From Xanthomonas sontii (GTDB lineage: Bacteria > Pseudomonadota > Gammaproteobacteria > Xanthomonadales > Xanthomonadaceae), in NCBI RefSeq assembly GCF_040529055.1, contig NZ_CP132342.1, positions 3,284,001 to 3,348,000 on the forward strand: a DNA stretch of 64,000 bases, read 5' to 3'. The notes beneath the pieces were generated by a model. The model ran no database searches. It was not told the origin of the DNA and saw only the letters and a list, made by a program, of their open reading frames with translations. Each line of letters starts with the position of its first letter. Position 1 is the stretch's first letter. Positions 1-12,696 of this stretch are shown piece by piece. The translations under genes were made by a program, and so were the position numbers.

Positions 1-981
<981 letters not shown>

Positions 982-1095
982 GTCCGCGCACGCCTTGAAC
1001 TGCCGGCGTCAGGCCGGCAGCGGCCGTGCGCCCGCGCGCGCGGCCGGTGGCGCCGGCGGCCGCTGCGCCGCCTTCCACCGCGAGCAGCGCCGGCG

Positions 1096-2220
1096 ATGAG
1101 CCGGATCCGCTGGCTGCACCAGCTCGATGCGGTCGCCGCCGCCGACTGGGACGCCCTGCACGACGGTCGCAATCCCTTCGTCGCCCACGCCTTCCTGGCC
1201 GGCCTGGAGCAGCACGGCTGCCTGCGCCCGGACTGGGGCTGGAGTCCGCTGCATCTCACCGTGTGGGACGGCGCGGCGCTGGTCGCGGCAGCGCCCGGCT
1301 ACGTCAAAAGCAACTCGCACGGCGAATTCGTGTTCGACCATGCCTGGGCGCATGCCTACGCGCGCTACGGCCAGGACTACTTCCCAAAGTGGCTGTGCGC
1401 GGTGCCCTACTCGCCGGTGACCGGGCCGCGGCTGCTCGCCCGCGATCTGGCGGCGCAGCAGGAACTGCTCGCGGCCATGCAGGCGCTGACCGAGCGCACC
1501 GGCCTGTCCTCGGCCCACGTCAATTTCCACCGCGCCGACGAGGACGCCGCGTTCGACGCCGACTGGCTGGAACGCAACGACGTGCAGTACCAGTGGCACA
1601 ACGATACCGGCTGGACCGGGTTCGACGATTACCTGGGCGCGATGGACCACAAACACCGCAAGAACATCCGCCAGGAGCGAGCCAAGGTGCAGCGCGCCGG
1701 CATCGGCTTCCGCGTGCTGCACGGCGACGAGGCCAGCGCCGCCGACCTGCAGGCGATGTACGGCTTCTATCTGCGCACCTTCGACGACTACGGCAATTCG
1801 CCGGCGCTGACCCTGAACTTCTTTTCGCACCTTGCGCGCACGATGCCGCGCAACCTGCTGATCTTCCTGGCCATCCATGACGGCACGCCAGTGGCCGGTG
1901 CGTTCTGCCTGCGCGGCGGCGACACCCTGTACGGCCGTTACTGGGGCGGCGAGCCCCTGCCCGGCCTGCACTTCGAGACCTGCTACTACCAGGGCATCGA
2001 GTACTGCCTGCGCGAGGGCCTGACCCGCTTCGAGCCGGGCGCGCAGGGCCAGCACAAGATCGCCCGCGGCTTCCTGCCGCGGCTGGTGCGCAGCCGCCAC
2101 TGGATCGCCGACCCCGGCTTCCGCGTGCCGCTGGCCGACTGGTGCGCGCAGGAGCGCGCCGAGGTGCGCCAGCACGCGGCGGCGCTGCAGCGCCACTCGC
2201 CGTTCCGCCACGACGCCTGA
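1096..2220 (+). CDS. FemAB/GNAT-like N-acyltransferase (peptidogalycan-type, DUF482)
   Basis: A 374-residue protein of the acyltransferase family often annotated as 'peptidogalycan biosynthesis' or GNAT. Visible family traits are a central basic segment around KHRKNIRQER, an aromatic-rich N-terminal half with GYVKSNSHGEFVFDHAW, and a conserved tail with RFEPGAQGQHKIARGF. No signal peptide or membrane segment is seen, so it is probably cytoplasmic. The real substrate is unknown. It lies between trxB and aat; the gap to aat is 22 bp, so the two are probably co-transcribed. Family assignment is firm, biochemical role is not. Confidence 0.85.
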   Translation: MSRIRWLHQLDAVAAADWDALHDGRNPFVAHAFLAGLEQHGCLRPDWGWSPLHLTVWDGAALVAAAPGYVKSNSHGEFVFDHAWAHAYARYGQDYFPKWLCAVPYSPVTGPRLLARDLAAQQELLAAMQALTERTGLSSAHVNFHRADEDAAFDADWLERNDVQYQWHNDTGWTGFDDYLGAMDHKHRKNIRQERAKVQRAGIGFRVLHGDEASAADLQAMYGFYLRTFDDYGNSPALTLNFFSHLARTMPRNLLIFLAIHDGTPVAGAFCLRGGDTLYGRYWGGEPLPGLHFETCYYQGIEYCLREGLTRFEPGAQGQHKIARGFLPRLVRSRHWIADPGFRVPLADWCAQERAEVRQHAAALQRHSPFRHDA

Positions 2221-2242
2221 GGCATCGGCTACGCTGCCGGCG

Positions 2243-2980
2243 ATGCGTCGTCTCCCTGTCCTGCTCGCGGCCGATCCCGCCGCCCCGTTCCCACCGCCGT
2301 CCAGTGCCCTGCGCGAGCCGGACGGCCTGCTCGCGGTCGGCGGCGACCTGTCGCCGACGCGCCTGCTCGCGGCCTACGCCCAGGGCATCTTCCCCTGGTA
2401 CTCCGACGGCGAGCCGATCCTGTGGTGGAGTCCGGACCCGCGCACCGTGTTCCGCAGCGACGGCGTGCGCCTGTCCTCGCGCTTCCGCCGCAGCCTGCGC
2501 CACTGTCCGTGGACCGTGCGCGCCGACACCGCCTTCGCCCAGGTCATCGATGCCTGCGCGCAACTCCCCCGCCGCGGCCAGGACGGCACCTGGATCACCG
2601 CGCCGATGCGCGACGCCTATCTGGCCCTGCACCAGGCCGGCCACGCACATTCGGTGGAAGTGTTCGACGGCGACGAGCTGGTCGGCGGCATCTATGGGGT
2701 GGCGCGCGGGCGCATGTTCTTCGGCGAGAGCATGTTCAGTGCGCGCAGCGGCGGCTCCAAGGTCGCGCTGGCGGCACTGGCGCGGCGCCTGCACGGCTGG
2801 GGCTGGCCGCTAATCGACGCGCAGGTGGAGAACGACCACCTGCTCAGCCTGGGCGCCGAGCGCTGGCCGCGTGCGCGGTTCCTGGACACCATCGCGCCGC
2901 TGGTGGCGGCGACTGCCGAGACCGCGCCGTGGACGCTGCGCTTCGGCACCCTGGCGGCCGCGGAACTGGCCCAGGGCTGA
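2243..2980 (+). CDS. aat: Leucyl/phenylalanyl-tRNA--protein transferase
   Basis: Transfers Leu or Phe from aminoacyl-tRNA to N-terminal Lys/Arg of proteins, creating bacterial N-degrons that ClpS delivers to ClpAP. Conserved family blocks are visible in order: GIFPWYSDGEPILWWSPDPR, TWITAPMRDAY, SVEVFDGDELVGGIYGVA and FFGESMFS. Length 245 residues is typical. The clpA and clpS genes, whose products act immediately downstream in this pathway, are encoded convergently 450 bp away, with only infA between. Start ATG at 2243 follows the upstream stop closely. Confidence 0.97.
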   Translation: MRRLPVLLAADPAAPFPPPSSALREPDGLLAVGGDLSPTRLLAAYAQGIFPWYSDGEPILWWSPDPRTVFRSDGVRLSSRFRRSLRHCPWTVRADTAFAQVIDACAQLPRRGQDGTWITAPMRDAYLALHQAGHAHSVEVFDGDELVGGIYGVARGRMFFGESMFSARSGGSKVALAALARRLHGWGWPLIDAQVENDHLLSLGAERWPRARFLDTIAPLVAATAETAPWTLRFGTLAAAELAQG

Positions 2981-3072
2981 GCGGGATTAACGCAAACTTT
3001 GCATGGCGCGGCCCAGGCGAGTAAAATCCTCGCTCTTCAGGCCTTTGGCCGTTCCGAATCGCACAGGATTAC

Positions 3073-3291
3073 ATGTCGAAAGACGACTCCATCGAATTCG
3101 AAGGCACCGTCAGCGAGACGTTGCCCAATACCACGTTCCGGGTCAAGCTGGAAAACGGGCACGAAATCATCGCCCACATCTCCGGCCGCATGCGCAAGAA
3201 CTACATCCGCATCCTGACCGGCGACCGGGTGAAGGTCGAAATGACCCCGTACGACCTGACCAAGGGTCGCATCACCTACCGCATGAAGTAA
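3073..3291 (+). CDS. infA: Translation initiation factor IF-1
   Basis: The 72-residue OB-fold factor that binds the 30S A site during initiation. The sequence [20 protein letters not shown] and the later [18 protein letters not shown] are characteristic. Length matches the family exactly. It is followed by a strong hairpin terminator 22 bp after the stop, so it ends a rightward transcription unit that may begin at trxB or aat. Confidence 0.98.
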   Translation: MSKDDSIEFEGTVSETLPNTTFRVKLENGHEIIAHISGRMRKNYIRILTGDRVKVEMTPYDLTKGRITYRMK

Positions 3292-3313
3292 TCCGCCCCG
3301 GGCGGACATGAAG

Positions 3314-3336
3314 AAGGCGGCCACTGGCCGCCTTTC
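3314..3336 (+). terminator. Intrinsic terminator after infA
   Basis: A 9-bp perfect stem (AAGGCGGCC / GGCCGCCTT) with loop ACT, followed by a short T run. It sits 22 bp past the infA stop. Confidence 0.6.
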
Positions 3337-3370
3337 ACGTCTGCAACGATGGAACCACGGTGACCTCGCC

Positions 3371-3398
3371 AGGCGGCTGCAGCCTCTGCAGCCGCCTT
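3371..3398 (-). terminator. Intrinsic terminator after clpA
   Basis: A 12-bp perfect stem (AGGCGGCTGCAG / CTGCAGCCGCCT) with a 3-base loop, located 28 bp beyond the clpA stop on the reverse strand. T-rich sequence follows on the forward strand, so it may also act as a backup for infA. Confidence 0.5.
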
Positions 3399-3425
3399 TC
3401 GTCGTGCCCGTCGCCTGGTCCGGCC

Positions 3426-5708
<2,283 letters not shown>

Positions 5709-5831
5709 GGTGTACTCCGACGTCTGTTGCCGACAATATGTGGCTTGAGTTGCGAATTTCCACAACCCTATCGGATCAGTGTGTTCACACCGCGTTAGTC
5801 CGGGCAAACCGGTGACCGACGCCTCCCACTA

Positions 5832-6152
5832 TCAGGCTTTTTCCATCGTGCACAACAGGGGATGCTGGTTCATCCGCGAGAACTCGTTCACCTGAGCTAC
5901 CTTGGATTCAGCCACCTCGCGGGTATAGACCCCGCACACCCCGCGGCCGCGGGTATGCACGTGCAGCATCACCTGGGTGGCGCGCTCCAGGTCCAGGGAG
6001 AAGAACTGCTGCAGCACGGTCACCACGAAGTCCATCGGGGTGTAGTCGTCGTTCAGCAGCAGCACCTGATACATGGGCGGGCGGGCGACTTCCGGCTTGC
6101 CGGTCTCCACCATGACGCCATGATCGTGCTCGGGGGAATTCTTGCGGGGCAT
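5832..6152 (-). CDS. clpS: ATP-dependent Clp protease adaptor ClpS
   Basis: Adaptor that hands N-degron substrates to ClpA. The 106-residue protein has a charged flexible N-terminus and the hallmark core [16 protein letters not shown], then [15 protein letters not shown], which form the N-degron pocket. A longer open frame exists up to 6338, but its extra residues are Ala/Ser-rich and unlike the family; ATG at 6152 gives exactly the usual length. A TATAAT hexamer (reverse strand, 6164-6159) ends only six bases before this ATG. The order clpS then clpA on one strand is the common arrangement. Confidence 0.95.
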   Translation of the reverse strand: MPRKNSPEHDHGVMVETGKPEVARPPMYQVLLLNDDYTPMDFVVTVLQQFFSLDLERATQVMLHVHTRGRGVCGVYTREVAESKVAQVNEFSRMNQHPLLCTMEKA

Positions 6153-6240
6153 CCGCCCATTATATACGGGGGCCGCCGGCCAGGATTGGACGATCGCCGG
6201 CCCTGCCCGCACAATTCCCCTCCTTTCGATGGCGCTCCGC

Positions 6241-6732
6241 ATGCATTCGACGATGTTCCCCAAGCTTCCGCTGCTCGCCGCGCTGCTCGCCGCCGCCCTG
6301 CCGGCCGCCGCCGAGACGCCGGATGCGGCGCTGGGCAAGCGCCTGCAGGCGCTGGGCTACGACGTACAGGCGGACGAGGACGGCGACTACCAGGTGCTGT
6401 TCGGCCTGCGCGACCACGGGCAGGAGCGCAAGCAGCTGACCTATGTGCGCTCGCCGGTGGAGACCTTCGGCAGCTACCGCATCCGCGAGGTGTGGTCGCC
6501 GGCCTACCAGGCGCAGGGCGACAGCCTGCCCGCCAAGGTCGCCAATCGGCTGCTGGAGGATGCGCAGTCGGACATCCTCGGCGGCTGGGTGCGCCAGGGC
6601 GGCACGGCGGTGTTCGTGGTCAAGATCCCCGCCGATGCCGACGATGCGGCGCTGCGCGAGGCGCTGGAGGCGGCCGCGCGTGGCGCCGATGCGATGGACG
6701 CCGAACTGAACGGCGGCAAGGACCTGTTCTGA
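6241..6732 (+). CDS. Small secreted protein of unknown function
   Basis: The product begins with a clear signal peptide ([20 protein letters not shown], then ETPD), so it is predicted to be exported to the periplasm. The mature part is about 140 residues, acidic, with a repeated pattern of amphipathic strands ([20 protein letters not shown]) and a C-terminal Ala-rich helix. It may belong to a YbjN-like fold, but this is only an impression. ATG codons at 6229, 6241 and 6253 are all possible; none has a strong ribosome-binding site. Its stop overlaps the start of the Nudix gene by one base (TGATG), which supports co-expression. Confidence 0.7.
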   Translation: MHSTMFPKLPLLAALLAAALPAAAETPDAALGKRLQALGYDVQADEDGDYQVLFGLRDHGQERKQLTYVRSPVETFGSYRIREVWSPAYQAQGDSLPAKVANRLLEDAQSDILGGWVRQGGTAVFVVKIPADADDAALREALEAAARGADAMDAELNGGKDLF

Positions 6733-7190
6733 TGACGGCGGCCGCGGAACCCTGGCAGCCGGACGTGACCGTGGCCACGGTGGTGGTGCGCGACGGACGC
6801 CTGCTGCAGGTCGAGGAAGCCATCGCCGGTGCGCTGGTGTTGAACCAGCCGGCCGGCCACCTGGAGCCGGACGAGCGCCTGATCGAGGCCGCGGTGCGCG
6901 AGACGCTGGAGGAAACCGGCTGGCAGGTGCAGCCGACCGCGTTCATCGGCGCCTACCAGTGGAAGGCCGACACCGGCCGCCACTACTTGCGCTTCGCCTT
7001 CGCCGCCGATCCGGTCGCGCACGATGCGCAGCGGCCGCTGGACACCGGCATCGTGCGCGCGCTGTGGATGACCCCGGCCGAACTGGAGGCCGAAGCGCCG
7101 CGCTGGCGCAGCCCGCTGGTGTGGCAGGTGGTGGCCGACTACCTGGCCGGGCGCCGCTACCCGCTGGATCTGCTGCGGCAGGTGGCATGA
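6732..7190 (+). CDS. Nudix hydrolase (NudJ-like phosphatase)
   Basis: A 152-residue Nudix protein. The Nudix box is visible as [20 protein letters not shown], matching G-x5-E-x7-REUxEE. It hydrolyses a nucleoside diphosphate derivative; position directly upstream of mnmA and the C-terminal YPLDLLRQV resemble NudJ, a thiamine-pyrophosphate and NTP pyrophosphohydrolase in enterics. Start ATG at 6732 overlaps the previous stop, and its own stop overlaps the mnmA start (ATGA). Confidence 0.9.
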   Translation: MTAAAEPWQPDVTVATVVVRDGRLLQVEEAIAGALVLNQPAGHLEPDERLIEAAVRETLEETGWQVQPTAFIGAYQWKADTGRHYLRFAFAADPVAHDAQRPLDTGIVRALWMTPAELEAEAPRWRSPLVWQVVADYLAGRRYPLDLLRQVA

Positions 7191-8332
7191 GCGGTGCAGC
7201 GGTCATGGTCGGGGTCTCCGGCGGCGTGGATTCGTCGGTGGCGGCCTGGCAGCTGGTCCAGCAGGGCGCGGCGGCGGTGTCCGGCCTGTTCATGCAGAAC
7301 TGGGCCGACGACGGCAGCGGCGACTGCCGTGCCGACGACGATCGCCGCGATGCGGTGGCGGTGTGCGGGCGACTGGGCATCCCCTTCCATTTCCGCGACT
7401 TTTCGCAGGAGTACTGGCAAGGCGTGTTCGCGCACTTCCTGGCCGAATATGCCGCCGGGCGCACGCCCAACCCGGACGTGCTGTGCAACCGCGAGGTCAA
7501 GTTCAAGCATTTCCTGGACGCGGCGCGGGAACTCGGCGCCGAGCGCATCGCCACCGGCCACTACGCGCGGGTGGACAGCCTCGGCGGCCGCTGGCGGCTG
7601 CTGCGCGGGCTGGACCGCAACAAGGACCAGAGCTACTTCCTGCACCAGCTGGGCCAGGCGCAACTGGCCGCGACCCTGTTCCCGGTCGGCGAACTGCCCA
7701 AGGAACAGGTGCGCCGCATCGCCCGCGAAGCCGGCCTGCCGACCCACGCCAAGAAGGATTCCACCGGCATCTGCTTCATCGGCGAACGCGATTTCCGCGA
7801 ATTCCTCGGCCGCTACCTGCCGGCGCGGCGCGGCGAGATCCGCGACCCGCACGAGCAGGTCGTGGCCGAGCATCCGGGGGTGTTCTACTTCACCCTGGGC
7901 CAGCGCGAGGGCCTGAACATCGGCGGGGTGCGCGGCCGCGCCGCGGCGCCGTGGTACGTGGTCGGCAAGGACGTCGCCCGCAACGTGCTGTACGTCGACC
8001 AGGACCGCGACAGCCCCTACCTGATGGCCAACGGGCTGCAGTCCGAGGCCGCTCACTGGATCGCCGGTGCGCCGCCGGCGCAGCGCTTCGAGTGCACCGC
8101 GCAGACCCGCTATCGCCAGGCCGACGAGCCCTGCACGGTCGAGGTCGGCGACGACGGCACCCTGTCGGTCCGCTTCGCGCGCCCGCAGCGCGCCGTCACC
8201 CCCGGGCAGTCGCTGGTGCTGTACCAGGGCGAGGAATGCCTGGGCGGCGCCGTGATCGCCACCACCGATGCCCCGCTGGAGCGCCGCCTGGCGCAGCAGG
8301 CCCCCGCCGTACACGAGGACCCGATTCGATGA
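7187..8332 (+). CDS. mnmA: tRNA-specific 2-thiouridylase MnmA
   Basis: Thiolates U34 of Lys, Glu and Gln tRNAs using sulfur relayed through the Tus pathway and ATP. The PP-loop SGGVDSS is at residues 11-17. Two catalytic cysteines are present: Cys100 in DVLCNRE and Cys196 in [12 protein letters not shown]. The C-terminal beta-barrel follows. The length, 381 residues, is typical. It overlaps the Nudix gene upstream and hflD downstream by four bases each (ATGA), forming a tight operon. Confidence 0.97.
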   Translation: MSGAAVMVGVSGGVDSSVAAWQLVQQGAAAVSGLFMQNWADDGSGDCRADDDRRDAVAVCGRLGIPFHFRDFSQEYWQGVFAHFLAEYAAGRTPNPDVLCNREVKFKHFLDAARELGAERIATGHYARVDSLGGRWRLLRGLDRNKDQSYFLHQLGQAQLAATLFPVGELPKEQVRRIAREAGLPTHAKKDSTGICFIGERDFREFLGRYLPARRGEIRDPHEQVVAEHPGVFYFTLGQREGLNIGGVRGRAAAPWYVVGKDVARNVLYVDQDRDSPYLMANGLQSEAAHWIAGAPPAQRFECTAQTRYRQADEPCTVEVGDDGTLSVRFARPQRAVTPGQSLVLYQGEECLGGAVIATTDAPLERRLAQQAPAVHEDPIR

Positions 8333-8943
8333 CCGATTCCATGGACGCGCGCATGCTGGCGCTGGCGGGCATGGCCCAGGCCCTGCAGCAGGTGCGGCGC
8401 ATTGCCGAGACCGGCCAGTCGGAGGCGTCGCTGGTGCGCACCCTGCTCGACAGCGTGTTCCGCATCGACGCATCCAGCCCCGAAGCGGTCTATGGCCGCC
8501 GTGCCGACCTGGCGCCGGGGCTGCGCCTGCTGCACAACTACTTCCGCAACCAGGGCCAGGACGAGGTGCTGCCGCGGCTGGCGCTGGCGGTGATCCAGCT
8601 GGAACGGCGCTTCGCCGGCGATGCCGAGACCGACGCCAAGGTCGATGCCGGCCTGGCCCGGATCGCGCCGCTGCTGGAGCGCCATGCCGACAGCACCCAC
8701 CCCGAGGTGATCGCGGCGTTGGGCCAGCTCTACGCCGACACCATCAGCCACCTGCGCCCGCGGGTGATGGTGCAGGGCAACCCGCATTACCTCGGTCAGG
8801 CCGGGGTGGTGGCGGAGATCCGCGCGCTGCTGCTGGCGGCGGTGCGTTCGGCGGTGCTGTGGCGGCAGATGGGCGGCAGCCTGTGGGATTTCCTGCTGGC
8901 CAAGCGGCGCATGCGCGAGACTGTGGACCGCGCCTTGCGCTGA
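8329..8943 (+). CDS. hflD: High frequency lysogenization protein HflD homolog
   Basis: A 204-residue helical protein of the HflD (YcfC) family, encoded right after mnmA as in many gammaproteobacteria. Conserved stretches include [19 protein letters not shown] and a C-terminal [14 protein letters not shown]. In E. coli it is membrane-associated and influences lambda CII; its general role is poorly defined. Start ATG overlaps the mnmA stop. Confidence 0.92.
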   Translation: MTDSMDARMLALAGMAQALQQVRRIAETGQSEASLVRTLLDSVFRIDASSPEAVYGRRADLAPGLRLLHNYFRNQGQDEVLPRLALAVIQLERRFAGDAETDAKVDAGLARIAPLLERHADSTHPEVIAALGQLYADTISHLRPRVMVQGNPHYLGQAGVVAEIRALLLAAVRSAVLWRQMGGSLWDFLLAKRRMRETVDRALR

Positions 8944-9049
8944 GTCCCCGGGGTGCCGGCGCCGGGCCGGCAGCGCGCCGCCCGCGGTGGTTCTGCGACG
9001 CGGATCGTACGAATGTCGGCAGGTTTCGATGATCCGCGCACCGCGTTGC

Positions 9050-9076
9050 TAAAGACCCGGGGGGGGCGGCCGATAC
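9050..9076 (+). promoter_or_regulatory. FliA (sigma-28) promoter for chemoreceptor-like gene
   Basis: TAAAGACC, exactly 11 bases, then GCCGATAC, close to the sigma-28 consensus TAAAGTTT-N11-GCCGATAA. Transcription would begin near 9083, which excludes the GTG at 9084 as a practical start and favours ATG at 9105. Confidence 0.7.
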
Positions 9077-9104
9077 AGCAATCGTGAATCTGCCGAGAAC
9101 TTCC

Positions 9105-10295
9105 ATGTACTCACGCCTCCTGATCCGTCTGGCCGCCCCGCTCGCCCTGACGCTGCTGTTCCCCATCGCCGCCGGCTTCGATTGGCCGGCCCCGGTCCGT
9201 TGGGCCATCCTCACCACCATGACGCTGAGCTGGCTCGGTTTCGCCGGCTGGACCGCGTACAGCCAGAGCCGGCGCTCGCCGGAGCAGGCCAAGGTCATGC
9301 GCGAGCAGGACCACCTGCTGACCGAGCTGCGCAGCTTCGTCGGCAACGAGATCGAGGGCTCGCGCTCGGAGATCGAACGTGCCCGCGAACTGATCCGCCA
9401 GGCGGTCAGCGGCCTGGGTGGCAGCTTCGAGGCGATGAACCGCAAGTCGCGGCAGCAGAGCGTGGCGCTGGCCCGCATCGTCGACCGCGCCGGCGAAGAC
9501 GGCGGCGCCGGGGTGGACGTGGCCCGCTTCGCCCAGCATGCCAGCCAGCGCATGGAGCAGCTGGTCGAGGCGCTGGAGCAGGTCAGCGGCCAGAGCAGCA
9601 CCACGGTGCACTACATCGACGACATGTCCCAGCACCTGGACGGCATCTTCGCCCTGCTGGAGGACGTCAAGTCGATCGCCGACCAGACCAATCTGCTGGC
9701 GCTGAACGCGGCGATCGAAGCGGCGCGCGCCGGCGAGGCGGGCCGCGGCTTCGCGGTGGTGGCCGACGAGGTGCGCAACTTGTCCGAGCGCTCGACCACC
9801 TTCAACGAGCAGATCCGCAAGCTGGCGCACAGCTCCAAGGACGCCATCGCCAAGGTCCGCGAGACGGTCTCGAACATGGCCTCCCGCGACATGGACCGCT
9901 CCCGCGAGGCGCGGGCCGAGGCCGCGGCGATGCTGGACAACGTGGCCGCGATCAACCACTCGCTGGGCGACGGCATGCGCGAGATCTCCGAGTGCGGCCG
10001 CGCCATCGACAGCAGCGTCGCCGAAGCGGTGCGCGCCCTGCAGTTCGAGGACATCGCCACCCAGGCCCTGGGCGGCGTGCACACCCACCTGGACCGCCTG
10101 ACCGCGATCAACCGCGAGGCCGTGGCGCTGCAGGAACTGCTGCACCGCAATGGCGGCGTGTTCGACCACGAACTGCTCGACGCCCTGCAGCGGGTCGGCA
10201 ACCGCCTGCGCGACATGCGCACCGAGTGGGAGCGTCCGCCGCACAAGCCGGTGGCGCAGCAGAGCATGGGTGCCGGCACGGTCGAGTTGTTCTAA
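9105..10295 (+). CDS. Methyl-accepting chemotaxis-type membrane signalling protein
   Basis: A 396-residue protein with two closely spaced hydrophobic segments (about residues 6-24 and 31-50), almost no periplasmic loop, no HAMP domain, and a cytoplasmic coiled-coil signalling domain. The hairpin-tip region is clear: [20 protein letters not shown] followed by [18 protein letters not shown], the kinase-contact signature of chemoreceptors. With no sensory periplasmic domain it may sense membrane or internal state, or signal to something other than CheA. The C-terminal 60 residues after the second helix are extended and carry an FEDIATQAL motif. The upstream FliA promoter places it in the late flagellar class. 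A GTG start at 9084 is possible but coincides with the predicted transcript start. Confidence 0.88.
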   Translation: MYSRLLIRLAAPLALTLLFPIAAGFDWPAPVRWAILTTMTLSWLGFAGWTAYSQSRRSPEQAKVMREQDHLLTELRSFVGNEIEGSRSEIERARELIRQAVSGLGGSFEAMNRKSRQQSVALARIVDRAGEDGGAGVDVARFAQHASQRMEQLVEALEQVSGQSSTTVHYIDDMSQHLDGIFALLEDVKSIADQTNLLALNAAIEAARAGEAGRGFAVVADEVRNLSERSTTFNEQIRKLAHSSKDAIAKVRETVSNMASRDMDRSREARAEAAAMLDNVAAINHSLGDGMREISECGRAIDSSVAEAVRALQFEDIATQALGGVHTHLDRLTAINREAVALQELLHRNGGVFDHELLDALQRVGNRLRDMRTEWERPPHKPVAQQSMGAGTVELF

Positions 10296-10386
10296 GTCCG
10301 CCTTGTCGCGCTCCGCGCCATGAACCGACGAGTCCCCGGCCCCTGCCGGGGCTTGTCGTCTCTGCCCTTCCCGTCCGGCCCCGTCG

Positions 10387-10725
10387 ATGTCGATGCATCT
10401 CCAGTCCCTGTCCCGAGTTGCGGCCATGTCCTGCGATGACAGCAGCAGCGCGCACGTGCCTGCGTCCGAGCCGGTGGCCGCACCCGGCATCCGGCCTGTG
10501 ACCGCACCGCGCCAGCCCGGCCACGCCCTGCGACGGCTGGAAACGCTGGCCCAGGCCGAACTGCGGCAGTTGCTGATCGCACGCGCACCGGCGCAGCAGG
10601 ACGCGCGCATCGCCGACCCGGTCTGGGCCGGCCTGGCCTGGGACATGTGCCTCAACGGCAGCGCGGTCGCCGCTGCCGGCACGCCGGCGCCGCTGGTGCA
10701 CTTTCCGCTGTACGACGGCGATTGA
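10387..10725 (+). CDS. Small hypothetical protein
   Basis: A 112-residue frame downstream of the chemoreceptor-like gene, separated by 91 bp containing a GC-rich hairpin (10334-10351, stem CCCCGGC/GCCGGGG). The N-terminal half is Pro/Ala/Ser-rich and probably disordered; the C-terminal half has a predicted helix (LRRLETLAQAELRQLLIA) and ends VHFPLYDGD. No family is recognised. ATG codons at 10387 and 10393 are possible. It could be co-transcribed with the receptor gene, or may not be expressed at all. Confidence 0.5.
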   Translation: MSMHLQSLSRVAAMSCDDSSSAHVPASEPVAAPGIRPVTAPRQPGHALRRLETLAQAELRQLLIARAPAQQDARIADPVWAGLAWDMCLNGSAVAAAGTPAPLVHFPLYDGD

Positions 10726-10964
10726 GTCGATCGCGGCGGTTGCGATCGCGCGCGGCGAGCGGGGCCTGGTGTAGGCCTGCGTCCAGCGCGTCGCCAAACG
10801 TTTCATCCCAGCTGGTTATTGTAGATTTCGCCTGACGCATAAGGCCCAACCAGTCATGCGCGCTCCTGCAAGGAGACAGCCAATCTCGCTACACCAAGCC
10901 AAAAGGCAGCGATGCGCGATGCCATTCGGTCGCGAAACGCGAGCGACACATGCCTGGCCGGCCG

Positions 10965-11049
10965 CCTGCAGTCGGGACTGAAGTCCCTCCCACAACGACC
11001 CCGATCAGATCGCGACATCGTTGCTGCAAAGGCGCATTCGGCGGCGAGC
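10965..11049 (+). repeat. 85-bp intergenic repeat, copy 1
   Basis: Begins CCTGCAGTCGGGACTGAAGT, continues through CCCTCCCACAACGA and ends GCGGCGAGC. It matches 11191-11274 with a few differences. The internal GGGACTGAAGTCCC is palindromic. Confidence 0.85.
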
Positions 11050-11138
11050 TACGACACATCGACCGACCCGCGTCGCATCCAGGCGCGCGCCTGAACCCTT
11101 CTCCCAATCGCGAGCGCCCGGCCGTGGAAAAGCGTCGC

Positions 11139-11163
11139 TGTGGGAGCGACTTCAGTCGCGACG
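11139..11163 (-). repeat. Inverted arm related to the 85-bp repeat
   Basis: CTGTGGGAGCGACTTCAGTC followed by GCGACG is the approximate reverse complement of the start of copy 2. The two could pair into a long hairpin enclosing about 30 bases, in the style of Xanthomonadaceae REP-like elements. Confidence 0.7.
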
Positions 11164-11190
11164 CGCGATGCCGTCCGGCGCTTCGATGCG

Positions 11191-11274
11191 CCTGCAGTCG
11201 GGACTGAAGTCCCTCCCACAACGACTCCGACCAGATTGCGACATCGTTGCTGCAAGGCGCATTGAGCGGCGAGC
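11191..11274 (+). repeat. 85-bp intergenic repeat, copy 2
   Basis: Second copy of the element at 10965-11049, sharing the CAGTCGGGACTGAAGTCCCT core and the ACATCGTTGCTGCAA tail. Confidence 0.85.
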
Positions 11275-11360
11275 AAGGCCATGCCTGACGCCGTTCCTGC
11301 AATGTTGGCCGTGGGGTCGCGGCTGAAGCCGAAACTGCGCACAGCCTACCCCCCGCCCGA

Positions 11361-12680
11361 TCAGCTCGGATTCTCCAGCGAGAACAGGTCCGCCTGCTTG
11401 TCGTAGGCGAAGTACTCGGCGTAGCGCGCCCAGCTGGTGACCGCCTGGACCGTCTCCGCCGCGTAGGCCTCGGACATGTGGTCTTCCAGTTCGTCGCGGA
11501 AGCGGCGCGCCGGTGCGTGATGCGCCGGGCGTTCGTCGAGCACGCGGCGGATGTGCGCGGCCAGCGGCACGTAGGTGGCCAGGTGCTGGGCGAACAGTTG
11601 CTTGCGCGCGTCGGTCCCGAGTTCGGCGAAGCGCTGCCCGGCCGGGGTCAGTTGCAGGTCGCCCTGTTCGAACACGGCGAAACGCAGCAGTTGCAGGGTC
11701 TCGGCGATCGGGAACAGTTCGTCCACTTCCAGCTGCAGGCCGGCCGCCAGCGGCGGCAGGTCGGCACGGCCGTGGTAGGGCTCGGCCGCCACCGCTTCGA
11801 TCAGGCCGGCCAGCAGGTTGCTCGAGACGCGCGGCAAGACCATGGCGATGCCGCTGCCCGGGAACACGCCCTCGCGGGTCTGCGGCCGCTGCGGGCTGGC
11901 GGTCATGCGCGCATAGATGTCGTCGACCAGGGCGCGGAATGCCGGCGCCAGGCGATTGCGCGGCTGCGGCAGGGTCACTTCGATCTCGCCGATCACCCGC
12001 CCCGGATTGGCGCCGAAGATCACGATGCGATCGCACATCAGCACCGCTTCTTCGATGTTGTGGGTGACCATCAGGATCGATTCGATCGGCATGCGCCCTT
12101 CCGACCACAGGTCCAGCAGGTCGGTACGCAGGGTCTCGGCGGTCAGCACGTCCAGCGCCGAGAACGGCTCGTCCATCAGCAGCAGCTTCGGCCGTACCAC
12201 CAGCGCCCGCGCCAGGCCCACGCGCTGACGCATGCCGCCGGACAGTTCCTTCGGGTAGGCGCCCTCGTAGCCGTCCAGGCCGATCAGGTCGATCGCCGCC
12301 AGGGCGCGCCGGCGGCGCTCGTCGGCGGCCACGCCGCGCGCCTCCAGGCCCACTTCCACGTTCTGCAGCACGGTCAGCCATGGGAACAGGGCGAAGCTCT
12401 GGAACACCATGGCGATGTCGTCGGCGACCTGGCCCGGCGCGGCATCGCGGAAGGCGATGCTGCCGGCGCTGGGCTGCAGCAGCCCGGCGATGGCGCGCAG
12501 CAGGGTCGACTTGCCCGAGCCGGAACGGCCGAGCAGGCCCACGATCTGTCCCGAATGCAGGGTCAGGTCGACGTCCTCCAGCACCACCAGCGGCGTCGCC
12601 CCGCCCTTGTCGTAGGTCTTGCGCACACCCTGCACGCGGACCAGCGGGGCGCGCTCGGGCACGCTTGCGGAATAGCTCAT
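11361..12680 (-). CDS. ABC transporter ATP-binding protein with C-terminal AAA-associated domain (NitT/TauT type)
   Basis: ATPase of an importer in the nitrate/sulfonate/taurine superfamily. The nucleotide-binding domain has Walker A GRSGSGKST (residues 51-59), signature LSGGMRQR and Walker B LLLMDEPF. Beyond about residue 290 it carries an extra domain of roughly 130 residues ending YFAYDKQADLFSLENPS, recognisable as the AAA-associated C-terminal domain found in a subset of these systems. Start ATG at 12680 gives MSYSASVPERAP; the open frame extends upstream to 12752 but overlaps the permease gene. It follows the permease gene by 16 bp. Substrate unknown. Confidence 0.9.
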   Translation of the reverse strand: MSYSASVPERAPLVRVQGVRKTYDKGGATPLVVLEDVDLTLHSGQIVGLLGRSGSGKSTLLRAIAGLLQPSAGSIAFRDAAPGQVADDIAMVFQSFALFPWLTVLQNVEVGLEARGVAADERRRRALAAIDLIGLDGYEGAYPKELSGGMRQRVGLARALVVRPKLLLMDEPFSALDVLTAETLRTDLLDLWSEGRMPIESILMVTHNIEEAVLMCDRIVIFGANPGRVIGEIEVTLPQPRNRLAPAFRALVDDIYARMTASPQRPQTREGVFPGSGIAMVLPRVSSNLLAGLIEAVAAEPYHGRADLPPLAAGLQLEVDELFPIAETLQLLRFAVFEQGDLQLTPAGQRFAELGTDARKQLFAQHLATYVPLAAHIRRVLDERPAHHAPARRFRDELEDHMSEAYAAETVQAVTSWARYAEYFAYDKQADLFSLENPS

Positions 12681-12696
12681 GGTCGGTCTCCAGGAA

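Larger units (their letters stand above)
10726..11360. other. Repeat-rich intergenic spacer without a convincing gene
   Basis: About 635 bp between the small hypothetical gene and the end of the ABC ATPase gene. It carries two near-identical 85-bp copies plus an inverted arm (listed separately). Open frames here run through the repeats and have no protein-like composition. Confidence 0.7.
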
